A stretch of 9,812 nt of DNA from Chloroflexota bacterium (GTDB taxonomy: Bacteria > Chloroflexota > Anaerolineae > Aggregatilineales > UBA2796), in the NCBI GenBank assembly GCA_017743585.1, contig JAGHYP010000085.1:1-9812 (forward strand), read 5' to 3'. Below the pieces are notes generated by a model, which was not told the origin of the DNA, did not search any database, and saw only the letters and a program-made list of their open reading frames with translations. Below are positions 1-6,807 of this stretch, in pieces. The number at the start of each line of letters is the position of its first letter. The first letter of the stretch is position 1. Both the position numbers and the translations under genes were made by a program.

Positions 1-1058
1 CAATCCAGCAGCGCTAATGTGCTTGGCAGATTGGCGTCGTAGCTATCGTCCACCAACAGGCAGTTGTTCACGCCTTCCAGTGGATTCAAACGACCAGGCA
101 GCGGTTGCAGCGCTTTGATCGCGTTCAGGCCTTCGGTCACCGAGACGCCATACGCGCTGCCGATTGCCAGCGCTGCCAGCACGCCATAGAGCGTATGCGC
201 GCCCAGCAACGGAACCCATCGTCCGAGGTAGCGCTCGCCTGCATAACGCAAATCAAAGCCTGTTTTATCGCGCCCCAAGAGCAGGTTGTACGCCGTGAAA
301 TCTGCGCCAAAAGCGACCTCGCCGCGATCTAAGCCAACGGTCAGCACCTTGGCGGCAGTCTGCTGGGACATGGGGCGAATTTGATCGTCATCGTAGTTCA
401 GAACGGCTAAGCCATTGGCGGGCAAACAGGTCACAAGCGTCGCGTACTCCTGAGCGAGCAGGTCGCGTAGCTCAAAGTGAGCCATGCCGCCGTGGTTCAG
501 GTCGGTCACCACGCCGACCAGCGGCTTGAGGATCGTCACTAGCTCGCTCATGCTGCCGCGCTGCAGGAGCGGTATCTCTAGCACGGCGAATTGATCTTCA
601 GCGGTAAGGCGACCGAGCGCAAGCGGCAGGCTCAGTTTGCCGCCGAAAGTATCAACGCCCTTATAGACGCGATGACGCACGCCTAGCACAGCCGCAATCG
701 CCTCGCGCGCGGCAGTCGCTGCTGCGCTGCCTGCAACCGCGATCACAGTCGTGCCAAGCTTTTTGAGCGCGATGCTCGCCCAGTTCAGCAGCGCCGCCTC
801 AACATCGCGCACCAAGATCACGGTCAGGCCTTCTGTGTCGAAGTCAGGCGGGCGCTGACACATGATGCCCAGCGCGCCATGCTCAACTGCCTCGCGCATG
901 AACTGATGTCCGTCGCCTCGCTCGGTCTTGAGCGTCACAAAGAGCTGCCCACGCTGAGCGCGCTGTGCATCAAAGCAGAAATCTGTGAATAGCACAGCGC
1001 TTGCCTCGCCAAAAAGTTGCCCGTCTGCTGCCTCGAGGATATCGTACAAGTTAATCAT
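1..1058 (-). CDS. MurF-like Mur ligase with degenerate ATP site (partial, 3' end outside window)
   Basis: Translating the minus strand from the ATG at 1058 gives 352 codons without a stop to the window edge; MurF proteins are usually about 450 residues, so about 100 are missing. The order fits MurF (addition of D-Ala-D-Ala to the UDP-MurNAc-tripeptide in the cytoplasm): N-terminal substrate domain, central ATPase domain from about residue 103 (VIAVAG), then the C-terminal domain start LLVDDSYDANLPST, close to the MurF signature DDsYNANP. The motif LGAHTLYGVLAALAIG matches the conserved H-N-x-x-N-x-x-A region loosely. The P-loop is abnormal: residues 110-116 read GSAAATA where MurF has GSSGKTS, so the phosphate-binding lysine is Ala114. 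By eye, the carbamylated-lysine position also lacks lysine (AQEYATLVTCLP). Thus family membership is good, but catalysis is doubtful. The start has an AGGTGG ribosome site 12 bases upstream and follows the kinase stop by 39 bases, so it is probably the third gene of the regulator-kinase operon. Confidence 0.8.
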   Translation of the reverse strand, partial: MINLYDILEAADGQLFGEASAVLFTDFCFDAQRAQRGQLFVTLKTERGDGHQFMREAVEHGALGIMCQRPPDFDTEGLTVILVRDVEAALLNWASIALKKLGTTVIAVAGSAAATAAREAIAAVLGVRHRVYKGVDTFGGKLSLPLALGRLTAEDQFAVLEIPLLQRGSMSELVTILKPLVGVVTDLNHGGMAHFELRDLLAQEYATLVTCLPANGLAVLNYDDDQIRPMSQQTAAKVLTVGLDRGEVAFGADFTAYNLLLGRDKTGFDLRYAGERYLGRWVPLLGAHTLYGVLAALAIGSAYGVSVTEGLNAIKALQPLPGRLNPLEGVNNCLLVDDSYDANLPSTLALLD

Positions 1059-1097
1059 AATATCTGCCCGCCACCTATCACACCTAATCGCATAGAG

Positions 1098-3011
1098 TTA
1101 CTGCACTGGAGACAGCGAAGGCGAGATAGGCAGTGCCATGTAGACCGTTGTGCCTTCGCCCGGCGTGCTCTCCAGCCAGACTCGCCCGTTGTGAGCATCT
1201 ATCACTGCCTTCACCAAGCTCAGCCCCAAGCCTGAGCCGCGCGCATGCGCCATTTTCGGATGCTCGGCGCGGAAGAAGCGCTCAAACACGCGCGAGAGAT
1301 CGGCGGGCGCGATGCCGACGCCCGTATCGCTGACCTTGATCACCACGCAATCTTCGATGACGGCGGCTTGCACGCTCACGCAGCCGCCTTCAGGCGTGAA
1401 TTTGAGCGCATTCTCCACCACGTTGGCGAGCGCTTGCGTCAAGAAGTGACGGTCGCCGCGCAACGGGGGCAGCAGCGGCTCACAGGTGACGTTGAGCGCG
1501 ATATTGCGCTGCTGCGCCTGATGCTTGAAGTCGCGCGCCACTGCCTCGACGATCGGCTCGATGTTCAGCTCGCTGAAGGCGAGCTTGCCATTTTGCACCC
1601 GCTCTAAATTCAGAATATTCGAGACGATGCGCTCCATGCGCTGCAATTCAGCGCGGATGATATTCAAGCCCTCTTGTAAATCGCTGTTGGCTAAGTCACG
1701 CACCTCGTGTTGCAAATTTTCCAGCGTGGATAGCGCAGAGAACAACGGATTTTTCAGCTGATGGCTAGTCATTTGTAACATCTGCGTCTTGATCTTGTCC
1801 ATATCGCGCAGCCGATTGGTCGCCTCGGTCAGCTCATCTGCCAGTTGACGCTGCGCTTCGTAATTTCGGCTGTTCGCGATGGCGATCGCCGCTTGCGGAC
1901 TGAGCAAGCCGAGCAAGTGTAAATCATCGCGGTCAAAGCGCTTGCTATCCACGCCCGCCACGACCAGCAACACGCCTTGTACATCCTGATCGAGCAGCAG
2001 CGGCACTGCCACAGCCGCGCCGAAGCCTTCTTTGGCGTACGGAACATCAGGCGCGCCGCCCCAATCGCGCTTGTAATTCTCAACATGCTGTGTTTGGCGG
2101 GTCTTGGCTGCGTAGCCGACTAAGCCTTCGCCATAGGCAAGGCGCGTGCCGATGAACTTCGGCGAGAGATTGTACTCAGCCGCAAGCTCTAAATAGTCGC
2201 CGTGATTGAGGAAGATGAGCGCGCTATCCGCTTGCAGAATCAGCGCGGCGCGCTCAGCAATGGTCGCCAAAACTTGCGAAAGGTTCAGGCTTTGCGTGAT
2301 GGATAAGCCGACGGCGCGCACGCTCTCCAACTGTTGCGCACGTCCGATCAGCGGCGCGATGATCTGCGTCTGCAGCATGGCGTAGCTGATCGCCAATGTG
2401 CCGATGGCGCTCAGGCTGCTGCCAAGCCCTCGGTAGCGCAGCTCAGGGCTGATCAACTCGCTCAGCGCGCCTAGCGAGAACAGGCTGATGCCAAGCAGCG
2501 ACCAACGGCTCTTCAGCTTGCGGCGGCGTTGCCACGCCAGTATCAGCGTCGCTGCGCTCACTGCGCTGTAGGTCAGCACGCTTAGCTCATTCAAGCGGTA
2601 GATGAGGGCGCCATCGGCGCGCACCTGGTAGCGCGCAGGCTCTGCGCTGAGGATCAAGCCTGTCTGCAACGCCAAGACGCCTAAGACAGCTGCGTGGACC
2701 AGCCGCCCGGCAGGGTGATTCTGCCCGCTGCTCAGCACGAAGATCAGCAAATAGCCGACGACGCACGCGCCTGCGAAGCCGAGATCGTTCAAGCGCAGCC
2801 CTAAGCCGATCAGCTCGGGCGCGACGCCAACCATGCTGCCCAAGCGGCTGAGCAGCACACCGCTGATCCACAAAAGCATCAAGCCGACGAAGAGCGCGTA
2901 GGTGCAGCTGCTGGCGCTCTTCGAATCTTGCCACAGGACGAGCGTGAGCATCATCAGCGAGAGCAAGAGCGCCACCACGCTCACAATCAAGGCGATGCCG
3001 CTGAGTGCCAC
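1098..3011 (-). CDS. Sensor histidine kinase, 7TM-GAF-HisKA-HATPase
   Basis: A 637-residue membrane sensor kinase that should autophosphorylate and pass the phosphate to the regulator encoded just upstream. Domains in order: about seven hydrophobic helices at residues 3-27, 36-56, 70-95, 104-122, 143-160, 169-187 and 197-213, as in the histidine-kinase 7TM N-terminal family; a GAF domain at about 235-380; a coiled linker; HisKA with phospho-acceptor His417 in SHQLKNPL; and a HATPase with N-box Asn534 (VVENALKF), G1 box DTGVGIAP (Asp562), F-box FERFF and G2 box GSGLGLSL (592-599). All catalytic boxes are present. The residue after His417 is Gln, not the usual Glu/Asp, a variant also seen in other kinases. 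The start is GTG at 3011, with GAGG 7 bases before it, 18 bases after the regulator stop, which implies translation from the same message. The signal sensed cannot be told; the GAF domain and the membrane bundle are both candidates. Confidence 0.95.
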   Translation of the reverse strand: MALSGIALIVSVVALLLSLMMLTLVLWQDSKSASSCTYALFVGLMLLWISGVLLSRLGSMVGVAPELIGLGLRLNDLGFAGACVVGYLLIFVLSSGQNHPAGRLVHAAVLGVLALQTGLILSAEPARYQVRADGALIYRLNELSVLTYSAVSAATLILAWQRRRKLKSRWSLLGISLFSLGALSELISPELRYRGLGSSLSAIGTLAISYAMLQTQIIAPLIGRAQQLESVRAVGLSITQSLNLSQVLATIAERAALILQADSALIFLNHGDYLELAAEYNLSPKFIGTRLAYGEGLVGYAAKTRQTQHVENYKRDWGGAPDVPYAKEGFGAAVAVPLLLDQDVQGVLLVVAGVDSKRFDRDDLHLLGLLSPQAAIAIANSRNYEAQRQLADELTEATNRLRDMDKIKTQMLQMTSHQLKNPLFSALSTLENLQHEVRDLANSDLQEGLNIIRAELQRMERIVSNILNLERVQNGKLAFSELNIEPIVEAVARDFKHQAQQRNIALNVTCEPLLPPLRGDRHFLTQALANVVENALKFTPEGGCVSVQAAVIEDCVVIKVSDTGVGIAPADLSRVFERFFRAEHPKMAHARGSGLGLSLVKAVIDAHNGRVWLESTPGEGTTVYMALPISPSLSPVQ

Positions 3012-3029
3012 AGCCCGTCCTCAACCCGC

Positions 3030-3722
3030 TCAGCTGTTCGACTGCTTTTCGAAGCGATAGCCGACGCGATGCTCGGTCAGAATATACGTCGGATTGGCGG
3101 GATCAGGTTCGATCTTGCGGCGCAGCTGGCTGATGTACACGCGCGGGTAGTACACATCATCCGCGTATTCCTGCCCCCAGACCTGCTCCAGCAGCTCGCG
3201 TTGCGAGACAACGCGCCCAGCGTTCTCCAGAAGCACTGCCAGCAGCTTGAACTCAGTCGGCGTCAGATGTTCTTTCACGCCGCGCACGAAGACCTGACGG
3301 CGCTTCAGATCTATCGTCAAGTGACCGTCCGAGTAGCTTTTCTCATTCTCAGTGCTGGCCATCGCCGCGCGGCGCAGCAGAGCGCGCACGCGCGCCACGA
3401 AGGCGTCCATGCCAACAGGCTTCTCAAGGTACTCGTCGGCGCCTGCTGTCAAGCCGCGCACCACGTCTTCTTCAGTGATCGCATTCGCTGAGAGCATCAT
3501 GATCGGCGTCTCTGCAACCTCACGAATGCGCTGACAGACCGTCAAGCCGTCCATCTCGGGCATGACGATATCCAGCACTACCAAGTCTGGGCGCTCGGCG
3601 TGAAATTGGCGCAAGCCTTCCAAGCCGTTAGCAGCTGTGAACACAGTGAAGCCTTCCCGCCGCAGGCGCTTGCTCAACTGCTCTCGGATGTTCTGCTCGT
3701 CGTCTACGATCAAGATTTTCAT
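3030..3722 (-). CDS. OmpR/PhoB-family response regulator (KdpE-like)
   Basis: A 230-residue DNA-binding response regulator, probably the partner of the adjacent kinase. The receiver domain (1-118) begins MKILIVDDEQN with acidic pair Asp7/Asp8, phospho-acceptor Asp51 in VVLDIVMPEMDG, switch Ser78 and Lys101 in EKPV. The winged-helix output domain (about 133-225) shows LTPTEFKLLAVL, the recognition-helix region YYPRVYISQLRRKIEPDP and the closing TEHRVGYRFE, close to KdpE/PhoB proteins. The open frame could begin 20 codons earlier at 3782, but those extra residues overlap the likely promoter -10 and precede the canonical receiver start, so ATG 3722 is chosen; an AGG lies about 8 bases upstream. 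It is the first gene of the operon with the kinase (18-base gap) and the Mur-ligase-like gene. The family acts as a phosphorylation-dependent transcription factor; target genes are unknown, though autoregulation and control of the downstream gene are plausible. Confidence 0.95.
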   Translation of the reverse strand: MKILIVDDEQNIREQLSKRLRREGFTVFTAANGLEGLRQFHAERPDLVVLDIVMPEMDGLTVCQRIREVAETPIMMLSANAITEEDVVRGLTAGADEYLEKPVGMDAFVARVRALLRRAAMASTENEKSYSDGHLTIDLKRRQVFVRGVKEHLTPTEFKLLAVLLENAGRVVSQRELLEQVWGQEYADDVYYPRVYISQLRRKIEPDPANPTYILTEHRVGYRFEKQSNS

Positions 3723-3758
3723 GCCCAAAGCCTGCCTGTTCGCTCTATTTTTGCGCAT

Positions 3759-3788
3759 ATTATACCTGAGAGCGCCTATCAACTTGAA
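3759..3788 (-). promoter_or_regulatory. Candidate sigma-70-like promoter of the regulator-kinase operon
   Basis: On the minus strand a perfect TATAAT occupies 3764-3759. A weak -35 match, TTCAAG (3788-3783), lies 18 bases upstream. Initiation would fall near 3752, leaving a leader of about 30 bases before the ATG at 3722. The -10 is convincing; the -35 matches only three of six consensus bases. Confidence 0.5.
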
Positions 3789-3856
3789 AATTTGGGCAGC
3801 ATGCGGCGTTGAGCGAATTATCCTGTATGCTGGCGCGAGATGAGCGTTGTAGTGAC

Positions 3857-3883
3857 CGCCGTCGCTTTTGCTCAGCGAAGGCG
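3857..3883. other. Imperfect hairpin, 9 paired bases
   Basis: CGCC-g-TCGCT, a 7-base loop, then AGCGA-a-GGCG. This gives two paired blocks of four and five bases split by one g/a mismatch. There is no T-run on either side, so it is not a standard intrinsic terminator. It lies about 70 bases upstream of the predicted regulator promoter -35 and could be an operator-like or chance structure. Confidence 0.3.
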
Positions 3884-3931
3884 AGGGCGCAAGACCCTGA
3901 GGGCAGGTTGAAAGATATCGCGGCTGATTTC

Positions 3932-3974
3932 AAAAACGCGGCATGCCAGTGACCAATGCGCCATTTCATGCCGC
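3932..3974 (-). terminator. Candidate intrinsic terminator after the TIR-NACHT-HEAT gene
   Basis: On the minus strand a perfect 8-base inverted repeat, GCGGCATG (3974-3967) and CATGCCGC (3945-3938), is followed one base later by five T residues (3936-3932). The stem plus T-run on the correct strand, about 175 bases after the HEAT stop codon, fits a Rho-independent terminator. The 21-base loop is long for this class, so the call is tentative. Confidence 0.4.
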
Positions 3975-4146
3975 AGAGAGCGCTGATGGTCGCTATCGGC
4001 TGAACAATCCGCGCCCTGCGCACGCGGCGCTCTCTCGATTGGCTCGATAAGACTTTCGCGCGACTCTGGCGATGCGCGGCTGAGCGTCCAGCGATGGCGC
4101 AATTCTTGTTGCCTGCGCAGCGACTTGAGCGCTTTCGCTGAATCGC

Positions 4147-5007
4147 TCACTGCCGGCGACTGCGCCGCGCTTCCAGCGCTGCCAATGCCTCTGGCGTGCC
4201 AATGGAACGCAGTGCTTGTGCTGCTGCGTCCCTCACGCCCCAGTTTCCATCGTGCAAGCGCTCGATGAGCGGCTCGACTGCCGGCGCACCAATCTGGACG
4301 AGTTCGTTCCAAGACCCTTTTGCAATCAGATAAGCAATTTGCTGCTCCTGCGTCTGAGCCTGCCATGCTAGTTTGTCCAGCGCCTCAGCCGCTGCGCGCC
4401 TCACATACCAATCATCATCGCGCAAGCGCTCGATGGGCGGCTCAACCGCTGGCGCACCAATTTTCACTAGCGCCTCAGCCGCTGCGCGCACTACATTTAG
4501 GTTATCTCCTAGGCACGCGATGAGCGGCTCAACTGCGCGTGCATCACCAAGCACTCCTATTACTCTAGCTGCTGTATACCTCACAACCCAGCTTGTGTCC
4601 TTCAGGCGCGCGATGAGTGGCTTGATTGCCTGCACGTCGCCAAATCGTCCAAGCGCTTCAACTGCGGCGCGTCTCACATCGTCATCCTGGTGTTTCGAAA
4701 GGCTGACGAGGATATCCGGCGCTCGTTCAGTCGCCTCAACAAGCTGAGCGAGCGCTTCAGAGTCACTTGCAGCGCGTTTTGCCAGCACTGCTAGACTGTC
4801 TAAACCCGCTAAGGTCTCGCGCAAGTAGCGGTGGGCGAAGACAAAGCCGCCGCCATAGGCGCGCGTGACTTTAAGCGCAACAGCAAAATGAATAAATGCT
4901 TGTAAGTTGAAAGGAATAAGCCTCTTTTGGCGAAGACGGAAAGCTACTAAGGTGCGTTTTATGTCATGTAGTCGTTCTTCAAATAAACGCTCAAGCCAAT
5001 CCCCATG
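4147..5007 (-). CDS. Frameshifted C-terminal half of TIR-NACHT protein: conserved linker plus HEAT repeats
   Basis: This frame is open from just after a TAA (5010-5008) to the TGA at 4147, 286 codons, but has no ATG, GTG or TTG before a TTG at 4824, which lies inside a conserved motif. I therefore read it as the continuation of the NACHT gene that ends at 4991 in another frame. Its first part, with P-F-N-L-Q-A-F-I-H-F-A and then AYGGGFVFAHRYLRETLA (about residues 32-67), matches the pattern P-x-n-x-x-x-FLdyA...rvGGGy-x-FiHr-x-L that follows the membrane segment in many bacterial NACHT proteins. The rest is PBS-lyase-type HEAT repeats of about 30 residues (DDVRRAAVEALGRFGD, WVVRYTAARVIGVLGD, YVRRAAAEALDKL, GVRDAAAQALRSIGTP). 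HEAT arrays are protein-binding solenoids; here they are probably the sensing or interaction end. If the TTG at 4824 were a real start, a free 225-residue HEAT protein would result, which I think less likely. Confidence 0.8.
   Translation of the reverse strand, partial: HGDWLERLFEERLHDIKRTLVAFRLRQKRLIPFNLQAFIHFAVALKVTRAYGGGFVFAHRYLRETLAGLDSLAVLAKRAASDSEALAQLVEATERAPDILVSLSKHQDDDVRRAAVEALGRFGDVQAIKPLIARLKDTSWVVRYTAARVIGVLGDARAVEPLIACLGDNLNVVRAAAEALVKIGAPAVEPPIERLRDDDWYVRRAAAEALDKLAWQAQTQEQQIAYLIAKGSWNELVQIGAPAVEPLIERLHDGNWGVRDAAAQALRSIGTPEALAALEARRSRRQ
4254..4461. repeat. HEAT-unit direct repeat, two 40-base copies
   Basis: Positions 4254-4293 and 4422-4461 differ at only 4 of 40 bases and encode the same helix-turn core, IGAPAVEPLIERL and IGAPAVEPPIERL, 168 bases apart. 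The similarity at DNA level points to a fairly recent internal duplication within the HEAT array. Confidence 0.75.
4381..4489. repeat. Identical 19-base direct repeat in adjacent HEAT units
   Basis: The 19 bases at 4381-4399 (CGCCTCAGCCGCTGCGCGC) recur exactly at 4471-4489, 90 bases apart. They encode the second helix R-A-A-A-E-A-L of two neighbouring HEAT units. The 90-base period equals one 30-residue unit, so this is tandem amplification of coding units and a place where recombination could add or remove repeats. Confidence 0.75.
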
Positions 5008-6628
5008 TTAAAGCTATGCCTCGAAGCGCAATGAATGATATTGCAGGCCCTATCAACATGAGCATCAATACCACCCACCACCCTACTTCCAGCGAAAGTC
5101 CAAATGCAAGCCAGACAAGAGAAGATATCAGCAACAGAGTAATAAGAGCGAGATTCTCGATTCGCATGAATTTCAGTTTTGCTTCACCTAGCCAGCGCTC
5201 ATCCATCAGCTCAGGGCGGAAGATGGTCTGGCTGTAAGTCTGCATGTTCTTGGCGAGGAAGCGTAGATAACGCAGCGTGTCGTCAAGGTTATAAGGCTTG
5301 CGCGGACTCTCGGCAAAACGGCGGCGGATGTAAGCATCGAAGAGGTGTTCGCGGCGCTCAGCAGGGTCGCGAGGCTTGCTCATGCCTTCCAAGTCAGGGT
5401 TTGAGTCGTCGTAGGCGTAAGCCATCGTGTTGAGCAGGAAAGGATTGCGGCTCATCTCTTGCACCACGGGGTCGCTTTCCACCAGTCGTTTCAAGCGCGT
5501 CAAGTTTCCTGCCGATAGGAATTGGTCTACCTGCGCTTGACTGAGCGGCTTGAGCAGGATAGCGCTCTTCAGGTTGAGCTTCTGAGGCAGGCTCTCGTAG
5601 TCAGTCACGGGGCTGCACACTACCATCGGCGGCTTGTGCCGCGCCTGAAATTCGTTGAGCGCCTCAAGGCAGGCGGCTCGCGCTTCTTCCTTCACTTCAT
5701 CCAAGCCGTCAAACAAGAAGATGAGCGCGTCGTTCTTCATCCAGCGCTCCAGCGCTCTGCGAGCGCGCACATCGTAGAAGCGCCTGAGTTCCTCATTTAT
5801 CCAGTCGAAGATAGGCTTGCGCGTTTGTGCCCAAGAGGCGAGGTTGAACGCGACTGGCACCCGCGCTGCAGGGCTGCGCTCTGCCTGTGCCAGCAGCGCT
5901 TCCGCCAGTTGCAGCAGCAGCACGGTCTTGCCTGCGCCGAGATCGCCTAGAATGAGCAGTCGGCGCTCGCTAATATCATTGAAAATCGTCTCAATTGTTG
6001 CCTCTGGATCAATCGTATAATTGAAGCCTTCATGGTTCAGCACAGCGTCGCTCTTGGGCGCGATGCCAATTTTCAGCACGTGGCGGGCATCTTCCAGCGT
6101 TGGATACAGAATGCCCTCGATCCAGTCGCGGCGCACGCGCGCAATGAGCTGAGCGCGGTTCTTTTGAGGATCGCTGCTCGTGATAGGCGCGAGGCGTGTG
6201 CGCGCGCTAGGGTGCTTCGTCGGGAGCACAGATGTACGCTCGGTAACCTGCTCAGGTGGCAGCGCCATAACGCGCCGAATTTCGTTCAGCGTGGCATCCC
6301 AGCCCAGCTCGAAGTAGTCAATCCACGTTTTTCGGATGACCGAGATAGGTGGAATGATATCTTGCAGGCGCACCACAATAATAGGTTTTTTGTGCGATTG
6401 CGCATAAATCATTTCATCGCGCACAAAGCTATCTTCGCGCAAGACGTCTTCGCTACAGCACAGCACAAACCACTTGCAGGCCTTGATAGCCTCTTCAATT
6501 TCTCGGTCGAATCCTCTGACGCGATTGATGGCGTTCTTATCGCGCCAGCTGCCCGGCAACGCCGACTCCAAGCGCTCGGCGAAGTCTGCGCCGTCGCGCC
6601 ACGCATAGCTGATGAAGATCTCGAACAT
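4991..6628 (-). CDS. TIR-NACHT STAND NTPase, N-terminal part of a frameshifted gene (probable anti-phage sensor)
   Basis: A 545-residue frame from ATG 6628 (AGGA 11 bases upstream). Residues 1-120 form a TIR domain: FEIFISYAWRDGADFAERL opens it, and Glu72 in SFVRDEMIYA sits where TIR NADases carry the catalytic glutamate. A linker with NRAQLIARVRRDWIEGIL leads to a NACHT domain: Walker A GDLGAGKT (228-235), Walker B LIFLFDGLDE (302-311), and NPFLL (395-399). The position after VVCS, usually Arg in this family (VCSR-x-x-dYe), is Pro340. Winged-helix-like sequence follows (RFLAKNMQTYSQTIF), then two hydrophobic helices (about 493-511 and 516-534). The frame stops at 4991 immediately after, and the expected continuation lies in the next frame. 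In related systems ligand sensing drives NTP-dependent oligomerisation, and TIR consumes NAD+ to stop infected cells; that role is inferred here. The gene has its own promoter, and its downstream gap carries a likely terminator, so it looks like a stand-alone unit. Confidence 0.9.
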   Translation of the reverse strand: MFEIFISYAWRDGADFAERLESALPGSWRDKNAINRVRGFDREIEEAIKACKWFVLCCSEDVLREDSFVRDEMIYAQSHKKPIIVVRLQDIIPPISVIRKTWIDYFELGWDATLNEIRRVMALPPEQVTERTSVLPTKHPSARTRLAPITSSDPQKNRAQLIARVRRDWIEGILYPTLEDARHVLKIGIAPKSDAVLNHEGFNYTIDPEATIETIFNDISERRLLILGDLGAGKTVLLLQLAEALLAQAERSPAARVPVAFNLASWAQTRKPIFDWINEELRRFYDVRARRALERWMKNDALIFLFDGLDEVKEEARAACLEALNEFQARHKPPMVVCSPVTDYESLPQKLNLKSAILLKPLSQAQVDQFLSAGNLTRLKRLVESDPVVQEMSRNPFLLNTMAYAYDDSNPDLEGMSKPRDPAERREHLFDAYIRRRFAESPRKPYNLDDTLRYLRFLAKNMQTYSQTIFRPELMDERWLGEAKLKFMRIENLALITLLLISSLVWLAFGLSLEVGWWVVLMLMLIGPAISFIALRGIALTWGLA

Positions 6629-6669
6629 GCGCTGCTGTTTCCTGAAAGCCTTCCCACCGACTGCGCCGA

Positions 6670-6698
6670 ATTATAGCGCGATCAGATTGACGTGCAAA
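6670..6698 (-). promoter_or_regulatory. Candidate sigma-70-like promoter of the TIR-NACHT gene
   Basis: On the minus strand TTTGCA (6698-6693; four of six matches to TTGACA) is followed after exactly 17 bases by a perfect TATAAT (6675-6670). Initiation would fall near 6663, giving a leader of about 35 bases before the ATG at 6628. It lies in the 179-base gap after the PHP gene, which suggests the defence-like gene is transcribed independently of that cluster. Confidence 0.6.
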
Positions 6699-6774
6699 GT
6701 TGTGTGCGCCAATGCCAGACAACGCTGTTTGTGCTGAGGAAGTAGCAGCAGCGAATAAATTGGGAGCGCTATTC

Positions 6775-6789
6775 GGCAGAATGGCTGCC
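6775..6789. other. Short perfect hairpin downstream of the PHP gene
   Basis: GGCAG, a 5-base loop and CTGCC, about 20 bases after the PHP stop codon. No T-run follows on the minus strand, so it could slow polymerase or protect the message end but is not a convincing terminator. Confidence 0.3.
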
Positions 6790-6807
6790 AGTGTCAGTAG
6801 TTGCGCG

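Larger units (their letters stand above)
3783..4146. other. Non-coding stretch between the HEAT gene and the regulator operon
   Basis: About 364 bases with no gene I can support. The open frames across it are arginine/alanine-rich shadow translations with no recognisable domain. It holds a terminator-like inverted repeat (3932-3974), an imperfect hairpin (3857-3883), and at its low end the -35 side of the regulator promoter. A second -10-like GATAAT occurs on the minus strand near 3817-3822 without a clear -35. The rest shows no repeat or site that I recognise. It could contain remnants of sequence once downstream of the HEAT gene, but I see no homology to show that. Confidence 0.5.

Noticed and set aside
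3030..3782. Longer response regulator starting at 3782
   Set aside because: The added 20 residues do not belong to the receiver fold, and the region holds the likely -10 box; ATG 3722 begins the canonical MKILIVDDE.
3777..3782. TTGATA as -35 for the regulator promoter
   Set aside because: Only 12 bases separate it from the TATAAT, too short for sigma-70-type spacing.
3872..4366. 164-codon minus-strand frame overlapping the HEAT gene and the intergenic stretch
   Set aside because: Its first half is the HEAT coding sequence in the wrong frame, the composition is Arg/Ala/Ser-rich and no domain is visible.
4989..5008. Programmed +1 frameshift of the RF2 type at the TGA of the NACHT frame
   Set aside because: The codon before TGA is GCT, not CTT, so re-pairing after a +1 slip is poor. 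A purine-rich GGGGA lies upstream but its spacing is not that of RF2. A simple indel explains the data better.
6032..6676. 214-codon plus-strand frame
   Set aside because: It lies opposite the TIR-NACHT gene, whose domains are unmistakable; long antisense frames are expected at this base composition.
6775..6789. Intrinsic terminator for the PHP gene
   Set aside because: Stem of only five pairs and no T-run on the minus strand.
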